NCBI GenBank assembly: GCA_036245805.1
Contig: BTRK01000001.1
Span: 14,136,001-14,200,000, forward strand
DNA: 64,000 nt
Direction of reading: 5' to 3'
Source: Pristionchus mayeri
Lineage: Eukaryota; Nematoda; Chromadorea; Rhabditida; Neodiplogasteridae
Below the pieces are notes generated by a model. That model made no database searches. It worked only from the letters and a program-made list of their open reading frames with translations, and was not told the DNA's origin. Made by a program: the position numbers and the translations under genes. Below, piece after piece: positions 21,801 through 32,805 of the stretch (position 1 is the stretch's first letter; each line of letters starts with the position of its first letter).

Positions 21801-24800
21801 TCACTTTACTATGAACTCCATTTAGTACGAACGGCAGGAAGGAAAACAACAAAAACAAAAAAAATCGAAAACAAAAACAAAAACAACCGATGATCCGCTT
21901 ACCGCCTCTCTCTTCTGCTTCGCTGCTCCATCCGCAAGCTGCATGATGGCGCGGATGACGCGGTCAGACTCCGTCAGCGCCGCGTGCATCGATTCCTCGA
22001 GCAGGTCCAGCGGGATCTACAGTATCTCAATTTGAATTCGCGCTCTGCATATCATCAATTCGTGGCTTTGTACAAATTTTGACAGCAGACCCATTTTCGA
22101 CGAATAATTTGGCGGGAAATTCAAATTTTTCAAATTCCCCGCCACACCTCCTTGCCGTCCATCTCGATCATGAGCGTCCGCTTGCCGGACGAGCCCGTCA
22201 GCAGCAGGTCCGCGTCCGCGTCGCGTAGCGCCGCGCGCGTAGGATTCACGATGGGCTGAACATTGAAGTGTTGAAGGGTTGAAGTGGAAGTATTTGACCA
22301 GAATGAATTGGTCTTCCGGGCAATGATTGCACTTTTAGGAACAGTCGAGACAAGCATTTGCCTAGGTAACATTTTCTTTTTAATTTTGAAGAAGCGCGAG
22401 TACAGAGACACTTCAAACACTCCTTAGATAACCAGAACACTTCGCACCGAAAACAAACACCCTCCACTTGATACACTCTCCACCTTCCAAATCTAGCAGA
22501 TGCAACCTCTTTGATATTTGATCTTTGATATTTTCCTTGCTCTCTCTCTCTATCTCGCTCACCTTTCCTCCGACGATCGCCACTCGCACTGCTGCAGAAG
22601 TCGCCAGCAAGGGGATCGGAGAGAGCTGTAATATTATTAATAATTGATTTATTGATAAAAATGTATCGCTGTCTTAATAATCGAAAGACGACATTTTTTA
22701 ACGACGCAAGGTCTCATCAAGCGAATTTACAGAAGCGTTGAAAAATTAATTAACCGGCTCCAAGTATTTACTTAGTTCCTTCTATTCAAGGCACGGATTT
22801 GTTTTTGTAGTAAATATTACCGTATCGTCCCATCACATCTTACCGTACCGTATCGTCCGATATCATACCGTATCGCCCCATCGTATCATACCGTATCCTA
22901 CCGCACCCTACAGTGCTCTGCCGTTTCTGGAACAACCGTACCTGCAGCGCTGCCGATGCGGCGTTCACCGCGAGCGTCACCGGGTCCGAGTCGTCCTCAG
23001 CTGCGAGCGGCTTGCAACTGAGCTGAAAAGAAGAAGAAACATTGATGACAACATAGAAAACGAAAAATTCCTTCCGCTTCAATATGCTAATGACCACATT
23101 ATAATGGCACATTACATAAATGAACAAGTTAGCATCATAAGAAAAAACCGGCACTTCTTGGATAGTTGGTACCCCTATCATGTCTCATCCATTCCCCCCA
23201 TTGCAAAGGAGTTGTGTGACCGACAATGAGGGAGTGATAGCCATTAATGACCGGGGTAGAGGAGAAACGGGGAGGAGTGGGCCAATTATCCACGAAGTGG
23301 CCAATTTTTGGAGCACCGTACTAGACTTTCAAAGACAACTATCCACATATTTGTTTATGATGCAAGTTATTCATCACCCTCCTCGTTTCACTCGCTATCT
23401 AGTCATCAGAACGGCGCATTTGCATCTTATACACACATTTGGAAAGTTATTATTGACAGTCTACCGTATACCTGAATCTGATCGCCGACCGTGCCGGGAA
23501 TCAGTGGCCGCACCGATCGATCGATAATGCGCGAGACGAGAATGTCCGAGTCCGACTGGCCCAGCTCGCGTCTGCAATACTATAAATAGTTTTTGATAAA
23601 TAAAATGCAGGAAAAATAATTTCGGTCACGTGAAATAAAAGCCTCGAAAGTGGTGTGCGCGCTCACTAAAATAGCTCGAAATGTCCTAGTTCGAATTGTT
23701 TTGTGCAAAATGTTTTTATCACCTTAATTCCGCACACTCAGCTCGACCGGTCGAGAGAGATCGAATTCCGAACTCAAATTCCAATAATAAGCCAACCTGA
23801 AGTAATTGGTGGGGATCTTGCCGACTGCTGCGGCAGATTGTCTGAAGTCGACGGTGAGGGGAATGAATCCGGGTCCTGTCCCGACTGCTGGCTTTGTGAC
23901 CACCGTTGCAAGTACCTAAACAAAACAAAAAATGTTTCAAAAATAGATCACACCATGGATAGATGAGATCCAAGGAAATTGAATCAACATTAGCTCATTC
24001 AATCTACAGTGATGGGGAAAAAAAGCTGTTATCGGTTTCAGAACGGGTTCATCAATAAGAACAATCTTTCAAAAACAAAATATGATAGTATTATTTATTA
24101 TATCGCTCACCCCCAAATCCCATGCACTACGTTCCCTTGTCGCAACCCTTGCATGACCAACCAACACTACGGCCAAATATGCATTATTATCACCAACACT
24201 ACGTTCCCTTGTCGCAACCCTTGCATGACCAATGACCCACATGCAGATTTCTGGTTTCCGCACTTCACCAATTCCAATAAAACTCATCGTATGTCTTCAC
24301 AGCCCCCCTGATTCAGAGTAATCCATGACTACCGTAACCCTGCAGTATCACCACTCACCGCACTGTCTCCCCTGCTGGCGACGACTGCTCCATCGGCGAA
24401 TCGCGCCATGTGTCCAGTGCGCAGCTGCAGTGCCTCCCCATGGTCGGAGGAGAAGTCCTCGACGTACACCGACTGATCAGTCGACTGCAAAGAGATGCAT
24501 ACTGTATTTTGAATCGTAATCGCGAAGTGATTGCTAAGGAGATATCGCTAGGACGGGGCGGCCGGACTAGAATTAAAATTTTAAAGTACAATTATCATTA
24601 AGAGCCTACATTCTCCCTCCTTTTCCCCTACAATCATTTATATGGCACAGAAACAATTATGGCATAGAAAATAAGGCACTTCGTGGATATTTGGCCCATT
24701 TCTAGTTATCATTCCCTAATTTTCGGTCGCGCAAACCCTTTGTGATGGGAGGGGAGAAAGCGGGGTGGGCCAAATATGCATTATTATCACCAACTCACCG

Positions 24801-24900
24801 CTGAGTATCCGGACCGTGTGCTGGGCATGGTGACTGCTGTTCGCCGCTGGACGCGCCCGCGCACGTGCGGAGCAGCACTCGAGCCCAATCGACGCCACAT
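12875..24900 (-). CDS. pnpt-1: Mitochondrial polynucleotide phosphorylase (PNPT1 orthologue), 747 aa
   Basis: Phosphorolytic 3'-5' exoribonuclease of mitochondrial RNA turnover. Exons on the minus strand, 5' to 3': 24799-24900, 24359-24484, 23797-23915, 23472-23571, 22942-23022, 22563-22625, 22148-22255, 21903-22016, 21455-21571, 20744-20841, 20488-20560, 20226-20282, 19785-19926, 16711-16817, 16550-16639, 16193-16252, 15903-15963, 15631-15688, 15323-15422, 14846-14956, 14476-14558, 13926-14025, 13186-13275, 12875-12958; 2244 nt in phase. Residues 1-34 are Arg-rich without acidic residues ([16 protein letters not shown]), a mitochondrial presequence. RNase PH core 1 covers about 50-250 ([20 protein letters not shown]), the helical domain about 250-345, core 2 about 350-590 ([54 protein letters not shown] with the active-site Asp residues), KH about 600-660 and S1 about 665-745. 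The KH loop reads RNGG, so the first Gly of the usual GxxG is absent. A separate gene lies in the 16818-19784 intron. Confidence 0.95.
13047..13122. mobile_element. Palindromic MITE copy
   Basis: AGGTCGGGTGATAACTATGG at the left mirrors CCATAGTTCTCATCCGACCT at the right. It lies in the last PNPase intron and is shorter than the typical 90 bp. Confidence 0.8.
13618..13818. mobile_element. MITE with CAGTGATCGAAAAGTAGGT ends
   Basis: CAGTGATCGAAAAGTAGGT is inverted as ACCTACTCTTTCGATCACTG. No clear target duplication was seen. A related right end occurs at about 29065-29090 and related internal sequence at about 14625-14760. In PNPase intron 22. Confidence 0.65.
13838..13907. mobile_element. 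Decayed palindromic MITE
   Basis: AGTGCCCTAGGCCGTCATGA faces TGACGTCATACTGCCCTACG with CCTAGTGCC at the right edge. A degenerate member of the GGTCGGATGAG family. Confidence 0.5.
15006..15086. mobile_element. Palindromic MITE copy
   Basis: GGCACTACGTCGGATGAG...CATCCGACCTAGTGCC with an ATGACGTCAT core word. In PNPase intron 19. Confidence 0.85.
17239..19448 (+). CDS. Nested gene: basic, low-complexity protein of unknown function, 355 aa
   Basis: A complete multi-exon gene lying within one PNPase intron on the opposite strand. Exons: 17239-17271, 17341-17445, 17503-17552, 17599-17641, 17728-17819, 17919-17976, 18069-18128, 18187-18249, 18332-18457, 18503-18619, 18680-18696, 18967-19042, 19094-19177, 19258-19329, 19377-19448; total 1068 nt, every junction in phase. 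I do not recognise the family. Visible features: a Lys cluster (GPKKKKKSW), [17 protein letters not shown], a charged coiled-coil-like segment ([18 protein letters not shown]), two acidic EPEPE/EPEPD pieces, a helix [19 protein letters not shown], and a His/Gln/Lys-rich C-terminus ([16 protein letters not shown]). The composition suggests a nuclear or RNA-associated protein, which is inference only. Several introns are multiples of three and stop-free, so intron retention would stay in frame. Exons upstream of 17239 cannot be excluded. Confidence 0.78.
19620..19625 (+). terminator. Poly(A) signal AATAAA of nested gene
   Basis: AATAAA lies 172 nt downstream of the stop codon at 19446-19448 and is the first consensus signal after it. 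Confidence 0.6.
20305..20394. mobile_element. Palindromic MITE, reference-quality copy (90 bp)
   Basis: GGCACTAGGTCGGATGAGAA...TTCTCATCCGACCTTGTGCC, almost fully self-complementary, with TGACGTCAT in the right arm. In PNPase intron 11. Confidence 0.92.
20904..21300. mobile_element. tRNA-derived foldback SINE with nested insertion
   Basis: A pol III A box (TGGCCTAGTGG) and a B-box-like GTGCGAGTCCC lie at 20910-20970. A second, inverted tRNA-like end (AATTCGAACCCATACC) lies near 21060. The same arrangement is at 62493-62710. Here the element is interrupted after 21083 by about 200 bp with inverted ends (CACTTCTGTAGAAGACCAGA / TCCGGTCTTCTGCGAAAG). Confidence 0.65.
24124..24233. repeat. Direct repeat of about 36 bp
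   Basis: CACTACGTTCCCTTGTCGCA continuing to GCATGACCAA occurs at 24124-24159 and again at about 24198-24233. The spacer GGCCAAATATGCATTATTAT also appears at 24768, next to PNPase exon 1, which suggests a local duplication of intron 1. Confidence 0.8.
24545..24570. mobile_element. Helitron-like 3' end remnant
   Basis: TCGCTAGGACGGGGCGGCCG followed by GACTAG matches the 3' end of the element at 52149-52314, without its long hairpin. It terminates in CTAG as Helitron ends do. Confidence 0.5.
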
Positions 24901-25011
24901 CCTTAATTAGTTATTAATTAGTTAATTACTAATTAATAATTAGTAAGAATAATTAATTATGTAGCTAAATACTACTTCAATGTTAACACAATACTAGTTC
25001 AAAGGGCAAGA

Positions 25012-25079
25012 GATCGGACGAGAACGATCGACTTTGATATATAAAGTGCGGCTTGACGCAATAGTTCGCATCCGACCGG
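25012..25079. mobile_element. Degenerate palindromic MITE
   Basis: AGATCGGACGAGAACGATCG mirrors CAATAGTTCGCATCCGACC. The core is reduced to TTTGATATATAAAG. Confidence 0.65.
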
Positions 25080-25429
25080 TCAAAGTATTTGAACGAAAAT
25101 AGTAGTCGGTAGGTATATCGGTAGGTGTTGCCGCAATCTATTTTAAATATTAAGGGCGATATACAACTAGCAACGTGTGAAAGAAAAACTGTTGAAAGTT
25201 TGTTTCACAACCATTACGAAAGTGACGTCGATGCTCTACGAACTAATCAGTTCAGAATCGTTTGGGCAAAATAACATTTCATGAAGTATTCGCCAGCTCA
25301 GCAGCTTTAACCTACCTGCTACAAATAAAGTTCTCTCTTCCAATGGTTAATCAGAGACAGCGTAAAAGTACGGAAAATAATGACATCCACACCATTGCTC
25401 CATCACCAGCACCCACATGCGTGTAAGCG

Positions 25430-25520
25430 GGCACTAGGTCAGATGACAATCCGACGATTGTCATAGATTCGATTCATTTTTTCGATTTGAAAATACTCAA
25501 GAATTCTCATCCGGCCTAGC
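25430..25520. mobile_element. Palindromic MITE, diverged interior
   Basis: GGCACTAGGTCAGATGACAA at the left and GAATTCTCATCCGGCCTAG at the right. The interior is unlike the common form. Confidence 0.6.
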
Positions 25521-25789
25521 ATCGCGTGTTAGTGCACGCCTCCGATGAAATACTCGCTTCGAGATATCGTAACTCTTATTACCATCACGCCACCACTCGC
25601 GATCAGTATTTATCTTACAAGGAATACACGTACTCAGGGGCCCGAGATACAGAAACAATGGAACATCGGAAGTTTACAAGATTATGCAGAGGACACGGCC
25701 TCTGGCCCTTGAGAAAAACGAGATATACATTGGGTGGTGAAAGGGGGAGGGTCTCGATGCGACCTCCTGGGTTACGGTAGGCTACCGTA

Positions 25790-26769
25790 TCACTTCTTCC
25801 TGCTCGCCGTCGTGGTCGACGAGGCGGTGACGTCAGTGGTCGTGGGCATCGTCAGCTTCATCTCCTCGACGAGCGGCTTGAACAGACCCTGGAAGTCTGC
25901 AAAGGCGTCATTTCGAATGTAAGAGAAAATAAGGTAAGTTCTATCGTTTCAAGTACATCTTTGTGTCAACACAAGGACCGACCATCTAATGTTAGTCGAA
26001 TCTAAATAATGAAACTTCAAGGTTTCCGCGGCATTAGATGGCCCATGAAAATGTTAACATTCTAATTAAGGGAGAAGATAAACTAGGGGAAGCAAGTTCT
26101 TGGTTTCAGCAATTGGTATATCTTGGCATTGGCAAAAAAACAGTTCTCGATACTCTAGTCCAATGCCTACCGTACCGTTGTAGAAGTCCTTGTGGATGAT
26201 CTCGTACGAGCTCGAGGAGAAGCTGAGCCCGCTGTGCATGCTCAGGTCGTGCATCTGCGAAGAACGTAATTATCGATTGATTAATCGATGTCCCTTCTTT
26301 ATTTAGGTTTCACCATTACTCGTCTATTTCCCTACTCGCGTTATGTTTTTTTAACAAGCAACCGCATAAAGTAAAAATACGGGGGAAAATCTTATTTGAG
26401 AACGGTTGTTTTTTAATCTTCGGTTTAGTAAATGGTCAGAAACAAGTAACCACCTAGACGTAAAAATTCCCAAAAAAGTACTTTTACGTGAAATCTAATA
26501 TTATTTAAATATTTTCAGTGCCTAAGCATTCGTGCTATTATAAGTGCAATCAAGTGCCAGATTCAGGCTCCATCATCGGATGAGAAGAACCAACAATAGT
26601 ACCCTTCCGTAGCATTTTCACAGAAGACGTGTTGACATCGTGGGAACCTAATGTGAAAATGCAGGACAAGGGTACTTTTTTGGTTCTCATCCGACAGTAC
26701 ACACTAATCCGCACATACCAGGTCGTACTCGTCCTTGGACATCTTCGGGTCGGCCATCGAGGAGGACAT
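25790..26769 (-). CDS. Small protein of unknown function, about 78 aa
   Basis: Three exons on the minus strand in consistent phase: 26719-26769 (start ATG at 26769; the exon can extend to an acceptor at 26783, so a trans-spliced or further upstream exon is possible), 26176-26254 and 25790-25896. The product reads MSSSMADPKMSKDEYD, then SMHSGLSFSSSSYEIIHKDF, then FQGLFKPLVEEMKLTMP and a Thr/Ser-rich tail ending ASRKK. I do not recognise it. It has no signal peptide or membrane span. Its first intron holds a long-variant palindromic MITE. It lies between LAMP and PNPase on the same strand, but the 0.9-1.4 kb gaps are long for a nematode operon. Confidence 0.55.
26575..26695. mobile_element. Palindromic MITE, long variant
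   Basis: ATCGGATGAGAAGAACCAAC at the left and GGTACTTTTTTGGTTCTCAT at the right, with inner CTTCCGTAGCATTTTCACAG. Same subfamily as 11453-11582. Confidence 0.75.
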
Positions 26770-26783
26770 GGATGGACGGAGGA

Positions 26784-28191
26784 CTGCAATAGATCGACTA
26801 ATAAATTGAACACGTCATCATCATTTTCATACGGGCCGAAGAGGAAAACTATGGGGTCATACAAAGGGAACAAAGATAGGGAAGAGAATCGATAGAACAA
26901 TCAATCAACAAATCAATTCATCTTATCAGGCGACAGATTCTCAGTAGAGTAAGAAATGGAATCAATGGCAAGGAACGTGCGTAATACAAATACAATGAAG
27001 AGAAGACAATGATGAGATCAAAAGGAAGGTTTCATTAATAGCATCCGCGTTCTTATAGAGGAATGCATTTTTTCTAGATCAAGGGAAAAAGTGCAATCAG
27101 CGCAACGTTAATGTAATGAGGCACAAAGCAATGAGTGGTTCAGAAGGAGCGTGACTTTTGAAGGCACGCACGCGTTCTACTAGAGAATTGCATCAGCGGC
27201 AACGCCAGAGGAAATTCCTGAAACTCAAAAGTGCGTGCGCACCACTGAGAAGACGACTTATCCCAAGGCCGTCGCTAAAACCCGGCCATTCACATCATTT
27301 CTCCTTTTTTAAAATGTTGAGCACGTATAAAACATTTAAGAAATCGCGCTATTGAAAAGGGAGTAGACCAGCAGGAATTGATTCCCTCCGTGATGGTTTG
27401 AAAGTGGAATTGAGCCTAATTATGTTTTTCATGGTATCGTCGCGCCTCGGGCGTAGATAAATTATTATTATTAAATATTGTCGGCATTGGACGACAGATG
27501 GGCGAGAATGACCTAGGCACCCTGGATCCACTACCTGTCATCCTGGAAACCCAAGATCAAAGGGACGAATTGGTAAAACCAAAACCGAAAAACTCAGCAT
27601 TATGTTTGCATCACCAAAAGGCGCAATATTGAAGCCCCGAGTCGCCAGGCATAACCGTGCCCGCTCCTTCCAATAATCTCCCTGGTTGATAACCATTCTC
27701 TCATCAACCCTAACCACTCTTATTAAACATTTTATTGCATCTGGTTCGTCAGGTAGGGAAGGCATCACAAAATGAGAGAAGAGATTTCAACTAGAAATTG
27801 CAAAGTAAACTCTCGAGGTGTGGGGGAATACTTGTAAGTCTACTCAAGTGGCGGAGGTCTAACTCGGAGGAACAAGTGAACATAATTGTCCGTATAAATT
27901 GCAATGTCAACGTATAAAGTACAAGGCATAAGAACGAATTGAGAAACAGGGACGATGGGAGAAGGGATAGCATCAGTTCGCGATCACGCTCGCACAATTA
28001 TCACTTCGAGTGAGCGAGAAAGTGACTGTAATACGAAGAGCATGTGGGACTTATGGCGACCAGTATACACAACGATATACAAAACTGAATGGGTGGGGGG
28101 GTCAGTGGGGATTACCAACGTATCATGGGGGGGGGGGGGTTCAAATCATAACAAGGGAGATGGTGGGTGTCCGCGCATCCGCATCCGCTTC
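26784..28191. other. Intergenic region, no gene supported
   Basis: The LAMP 3' flank. Short frames exist (for example minus 27538-27768), but none shows recognisable domains or splice-consistent neighbours. A G-run occurs at about 28127-28139. Confidence 0.5.
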
Positions 28192-31100
28192 TTAGACGGA
28201 CGCGTATCCCTGGCGCTTGGCGCGTGCGCGGCCGACGAGGTAGGCGATGAGGACGACGGCGACGAGACCAGCGAGGCAGGCGCCCACGACGATGGGCACG
28301 ATGTCCGAGGTGCGCGAGTCGAGCAGGCACTGCTCGAAGGCTGCAACGAGAAGAATGATTGCCATCCAGTTTTGTTTTGCTATGAAAATAAAGCCGCTTA
28401 CAACTGCACTCTTACGCATATCGATTCCCCCGGGTTCTTAGACGTAACAAAACCACGATTCATACAGATGGTAGTACTAGCACTAAGTCCGGGTTAAATA
28501 CAATTTACCAACATTTGTCATTCTCGAATGAAACCAAACGCAGTTTCATACACTCTCATTGCGCACCCCCGAATTCCTGTGCCTTCTTTCCATTATGCAA
28601 TCGCTCAGCAGTTTACGCTAGATTGTCAACGAGAAATAAACAACGCCACTACTCTGAATCATCATTGTTATGCACCGTGCGCGCTCGCATAGCGATACAA
28701 ATGTCGAAAGAGGACAAACAGCCACGTCTTGGCAGTGGACCAGATTTTGGGATACCGACAAGCATAGGTGGACGGGGGTTGAAGCTGGAAAAAAAAGAAA
28801 ACCGGGGGTGTTTAGGGTCAAAAGGAGAGAGTGTGATCGTAAATTATCGTTTTTGTGACAAAATTTTCCAAAAACCGGGGGTGTCCAATCCGAAAACCGA
28901 GGGTTTTACAGCTGGCTTCGATGTTGTCCACCTATGCCGACAAGTGAAACAGCGGAAAACATGCCCACATTTTAGCAAATCGTTTGCTACTAAAATCCCA
29001 AAAATTAGCCACTAATTTAGTCATTTTTTAATATTACAATTATAAACAAGTGTCCATTTTTAGCAATGACCTACCCTTCCGATCACTGCCTCCCGCGCAC
29101 TCGACGACCATCTTCTGTACACACGCTATACCGGGGAGACAATGTTGGTGACACTATCAACTGTCAACAATACTTTCGCCTCGGACTTTTAGTGTTTCTA
29201 ACCCCCACTAAAAATCAGTCCCTCATCTATCGATCCATCTCCTCCTTTCATCTCTCATGTTGCAATCTGCTCCGATAAACTCTTCGCAGTCATCTCCCCC
29301 TCACTCTTTGGATAGGATTCCATGGTTCACCAGATAAGAAGTTTCCCGCTAGAAGCGCGCTGATAAGACACGAAACGAATGTAAAAGAGGAATCGATCGA
29401 TCGATTGAGCCTCTTATCGTTAGGGAATTCTACACTATCAAACTACACTAGCTCCAAGTTTCTAGCAGAGCCCTAACTGGAGTTACAGTTTTGTTTTTTT
29501 TTGTAGCCCGAATCTCCCTTGTAACCACGCATAGGCATTAGCCAACCTCCCACTCTCAACCGTCCCCAATATACACATACACTGTTGATCCCTAGTAGCC
29601 TCGCATAAACATTCGCAGCCTACTACCATATGTGAGCAGGTTTTACTTCTGACTTTCAAAATCCGGGAGGGTATCCACTAGTTTAGACACGAAACCGGGA
29701 GGGTTCGCGGGAACAAGTACGGCAAGTACTATCCGAAAACCGGGAGGGTCTTCCTGCTAGCAGCAGTGGTGCCCACATTTGCCTAGTACTATTTACCGTC
29801 CTACATGTCAGCTATACCCACATAGGTGGGCGGGGGTTGAAGCTGGAAATCGAAAACCGGGGGTGTTTAGGGTCAAAAGGAGAGGGGGTGATCGTAAATG
29901 ATCGTTTTTGTGACAAAATGTTCCAAAAACCGGGGGTGTCCAATCCGAAAACGGGGGGTGGTTCACAGCTGGCTTCGATGGTGCCCACCTATGTATACCC
30001 ATCCACTGCTTCCCGAATCTCCCTAGTAGTTTCGCATAAACATTAGCCATCCTTCCATCCTGACCAGTCCCCCCTCCACTCACTCTGCTGAGCAGGGAAG
30101 TCGTCAGTGTCGAGAATGGCGTTGGCGATCACTCTCGCCTCCTGGAAAGAAATAGATAAATCGATAATCACGCGAAATCGATTGCTTGGTGACTGCGATT
30201 TTAATTTATTTTTAAAATTATTAATATTGTTATTATTCACCTTCAGGTCGATCGACGAGTCGCTAGTGAGCGGGAGGGCGGTGGTCGAGCACTGTAATTC
30301 GAAATCATTGAAATTATTAAAATTTATGGTTTCATCCACATATTTTTTTCATCCCAATTTCAACCAATAGTGAGGACAAAACGACCTGCACTTGACGATT
30401 CAGTTTTGCTAATCCCCAGTAACCACCTTGAATCCATGTGAAACAGAGATTCAAACTCTTACAGAACGCCGCAGCGACTAATGAAAAATTTCCTGTACAA
30501 AAATAGCGCATGGCCCGAATTTCAAGCTCTTCGAGCTAGTCAATTACCTTGAATCCGTTGGTGCCCGAGGCGTGCACGTCGAGGTCGGAGGTGGCCGACT
30601 TGGTGAAGTTCTCTGCAAGCACAGTACAATTCATAATCGCCTTTCTGGCGAGCATCCCAGGCCATTTCACACTTCACCCAATTAAGAGACTTGGTGAATT
30701 GCTCCGCAAGCACCTATGATTCATTCTCGCATTTATCTCGAGCTTCATTCGGTCACTTACGAGTGGTCGAGTTGAAGGGGCCGCCAGGCGACGTCTCGAG
30801 TCTCCAGTCGACCAGCTTGAACTTCGTCAGCTCCTAGAAATTTCACAATTACTTGATCAATTATTGTTGTATTTATATGAGCCCTGATCAGCATGTTTTG
30901 TGGAGGCAGACCACAAAAAAATCGATAACGTTCCGAAAATCGATAACACGCTTACCGGGTCCGTGGGGGCGAGGAACCAGATGAAGAGACGCCAGGGCTG
31001 GCCCTCGGTCGCCGACGCCGGCACCTCGCCGTTGGGGAAGAAGGAGATCTGATCGAAAAGAGTAATCACTCATTTCGCAAGATAAAAACATGCGCAAAGT

Positions 31101-32138
31101 CCCCACATTCGTGTAAAGCATTCGTACTTTCATACGTTCCGATCCATCCGAACGAGATCGTGAAATGAGATCCAGAGACCACTTATCGTTACATCTTTTT
31201 GAGCAAACACCGCTTTGAGATCTAATAGCACAGTGTGTTTGCCCCTTTTTCACTCAGATGAATCGGCGCTTTGCCAATCATGAATCTGCCCCCACCGAAC
31301 TGATCGCAGAGTTATCGTACCTCGAGGGAGTTCGCAACCTCTCCGTTGTACTTGTCGTCGCACTTGCCGCTGACCTGAGTAGCGTTGCCGATGGAGAAGG
31401 AGACGGGCTCGGTCGTGTTCTGAAAACGAAAAAAATATTTTAGTTTTTAAATACGACAACTTACCATTGACAAGTAAATGGCTCATCGCAATTATCAACA
31501 CTAGGTCGGATGAGAACCTTGACGTCATTCCACCTTTGATATGTCAGTGGCATGACGTCATTGTTATCATCCGACCTAGTGCCCAATTATCGCTCATCAG
31601 TCCGATAAAAGATGATCCAAATTCGGGAAATTTATCATCTCATTTCTCATGCTCTCCCATCACTCTACTTGTCAAAAGTGAAAGAGACGATTACCCGCAT
31701 TTTGAACTCCATTAGAAGTGGGGAACTCAGTGAGTCTCAGAGTCTCAGTAAGTCAGTCAATGAGTGAGAGAACTCAGTGAATGAGGTCAGCATCATCCCA
31801 ATCTGCCCTAGAAGGACGATCAGACTATCTTGCCGTCCACATCTGTCACCGCACCCAACTCACATCGGGCGTGGCGATGTTCAGCTTGGCGGTGATGGAC
31901 TCGGCGGAGAAGATCACGCACGTCTTGCCGTCCACGTTCTTGGCGGTCCACTTGACGGCGCCGGCGCTCGCGACTCCTTCAAATACATTAATTAAATATG
32001 TAAAAAATAAAAATATTAGCGATTCTTTGCCATCCAAGACCAAGAAAATTGCTGCTTTAGCCTCATTATTTGGTCTTGGGTAGAAAAGAAGGTAGTTGAC
32101 CTACCGAGTGCGAGAAGCAGCACGGTAGTGTACTGCAT
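28192..32138 (-). CDS. lmp-1: LAMP-family lysosomal membrane glycoprotein, 244 aa
   Basis: Lysosome-associated type I membrane protein. Minus-strand exons: 32105-32138, 31864-31976, 31321-31419, 30956-31048, 30761-30833, 30548-30612, 30241-30291, 30084-30141, 28192-28340; total 735 nt, all in phase. The N-terminus [19 protein letters not shown] is a signal peptide. The luminal domain carries four Cys positions ([28 protein letters not shown]) suited to the two LAMP-fold disulfides, and N-glycosylation sites (NTTE, NATQ, NSTT, NFTK). One membrane span ([20 protein letters not shown]) precedes a short tail [16 protein letters not shown], whose GYxxV is the classic lysosomal sorting signal. The length is close to that of the C. 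elegans LMP proteins. The last intron (28341-30083) hosts two hAT MITEs. Confidence 0.92.
28763..28936. mobile_element. hAT-type MITE (CATAGGTGGGC family), copy 2
   Basis: CATAGGTGGACGGGG at the left and GTCCACCTATG at the right, with 8-bp duplications CCGACAAG at 28755-28762 and 28937-28944. In the last LAMP intron. Confidence 0.93.
29640..29785. repeat. CCGGGAGGGT-type dispersed repeat
   Basis: Shares AAATCCGGGAGGGT, CACTAGTT, AAACCGGGAGGGT and GCTAGCAGCAGTGGTGCCCA with 7030-7225. Confidence 0.55.
29821..29993. mobile_element. hAT-type MITE (CATAGGTGGGC family), copy 3
   Basis: CATAGGTGGGCGGGG at the left and GCCCACCTATG at the right, with 8-bp duplications TATACCCA at 29813-29820 and 29994-30001. 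Very close in sequence to copy 2. Confidence 0.95.
31499..31583. mobile_element. Palindromic MITE copy
   Basis: CACTAGGTCGGATGAGAACC...TTATCATCCGACCTAGTGCC with GACGTCA in both arms. In LAMP intron 2. Confidence 0.88.
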
Positions 32139-32805
32139 GGTCGTTTTCCCTGCAAAGTGAGGGCTGTCAATGCGAGTCAATGCATCAGGGACGACATCAT
32201 TCGGATACGTGACATTTGGACGGATGAATCATCGACATTTGGAACAACAGAGCAATGGAGTTTCGAATCGCAGGAAGGCAATGAAAGAGTGCGAGCCGGC
32301 GTAAATGGAGAAGAAAAAGTGATAAGGGCGCTACGATTCGACCGGGTACGCGCAATGATAATGGAGATAAGAGCCCAGTGGAGTGATAATTGGTATGCTT
32401 AAGGAATATCGATCCACGAAAGAGTGAATGGGCACAAAAACTAAGTGGGATGACAAAAGAACGAAAGCCACTCGTTCCTTTCTCTTATTATTTTCGACGA
32501 TTTTCGAGCTGCCTGTCCACAGTTACCTGAACATGGGGAAGGTCCCTATCGGAGCTATCACGTGCAGCAACAAAAACTAGACAATCATGGAGAGAAAGAG
32601 CCCAACGAACGCCAAAGTGACCAGTTTGAACTTGTAAACACGCTACCGCGCCCGTGACCCGCAACGCACGGAAAATTACGGTAGTTTTCAAAGTCTGGAG
32701 TGGACAGATCAGTGATTTTTCAATATTTTTCTTGTACAAAGAATCCATTCCGCTCAATTTTATCGCATCTCACTAGGTCTCTCTCACTAGCGGGGAGGGG
32801 AGTCT
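32139..32805. other. LAMP upstream region
   Basis: No coding exon is supported. It must contain the LAMP promoter and the 3' end of the next minus-strand gene. I see no consensus AATAAA for that gene on the minus strand. Confidence 0.45.

Larger units (their letters stand above)
24901..25789. other. PNPase upstream region with two MITEs
   Basis: No exon is supported. It contains a TAATTAATTAG-rich stretch (24903-24960) directly upstream of the PNPase start and palindromic MITE copies at 25012-25079 and 25430-25520. The PNPase promoter must lie here. Confidence 0.5.

Noticed and set aside
27538..27768. Minus-strand frame of 76 aa
   Set aside because: No recognisable motif, no flanking splice-consistent exons and no repeat elsewhere in the window.
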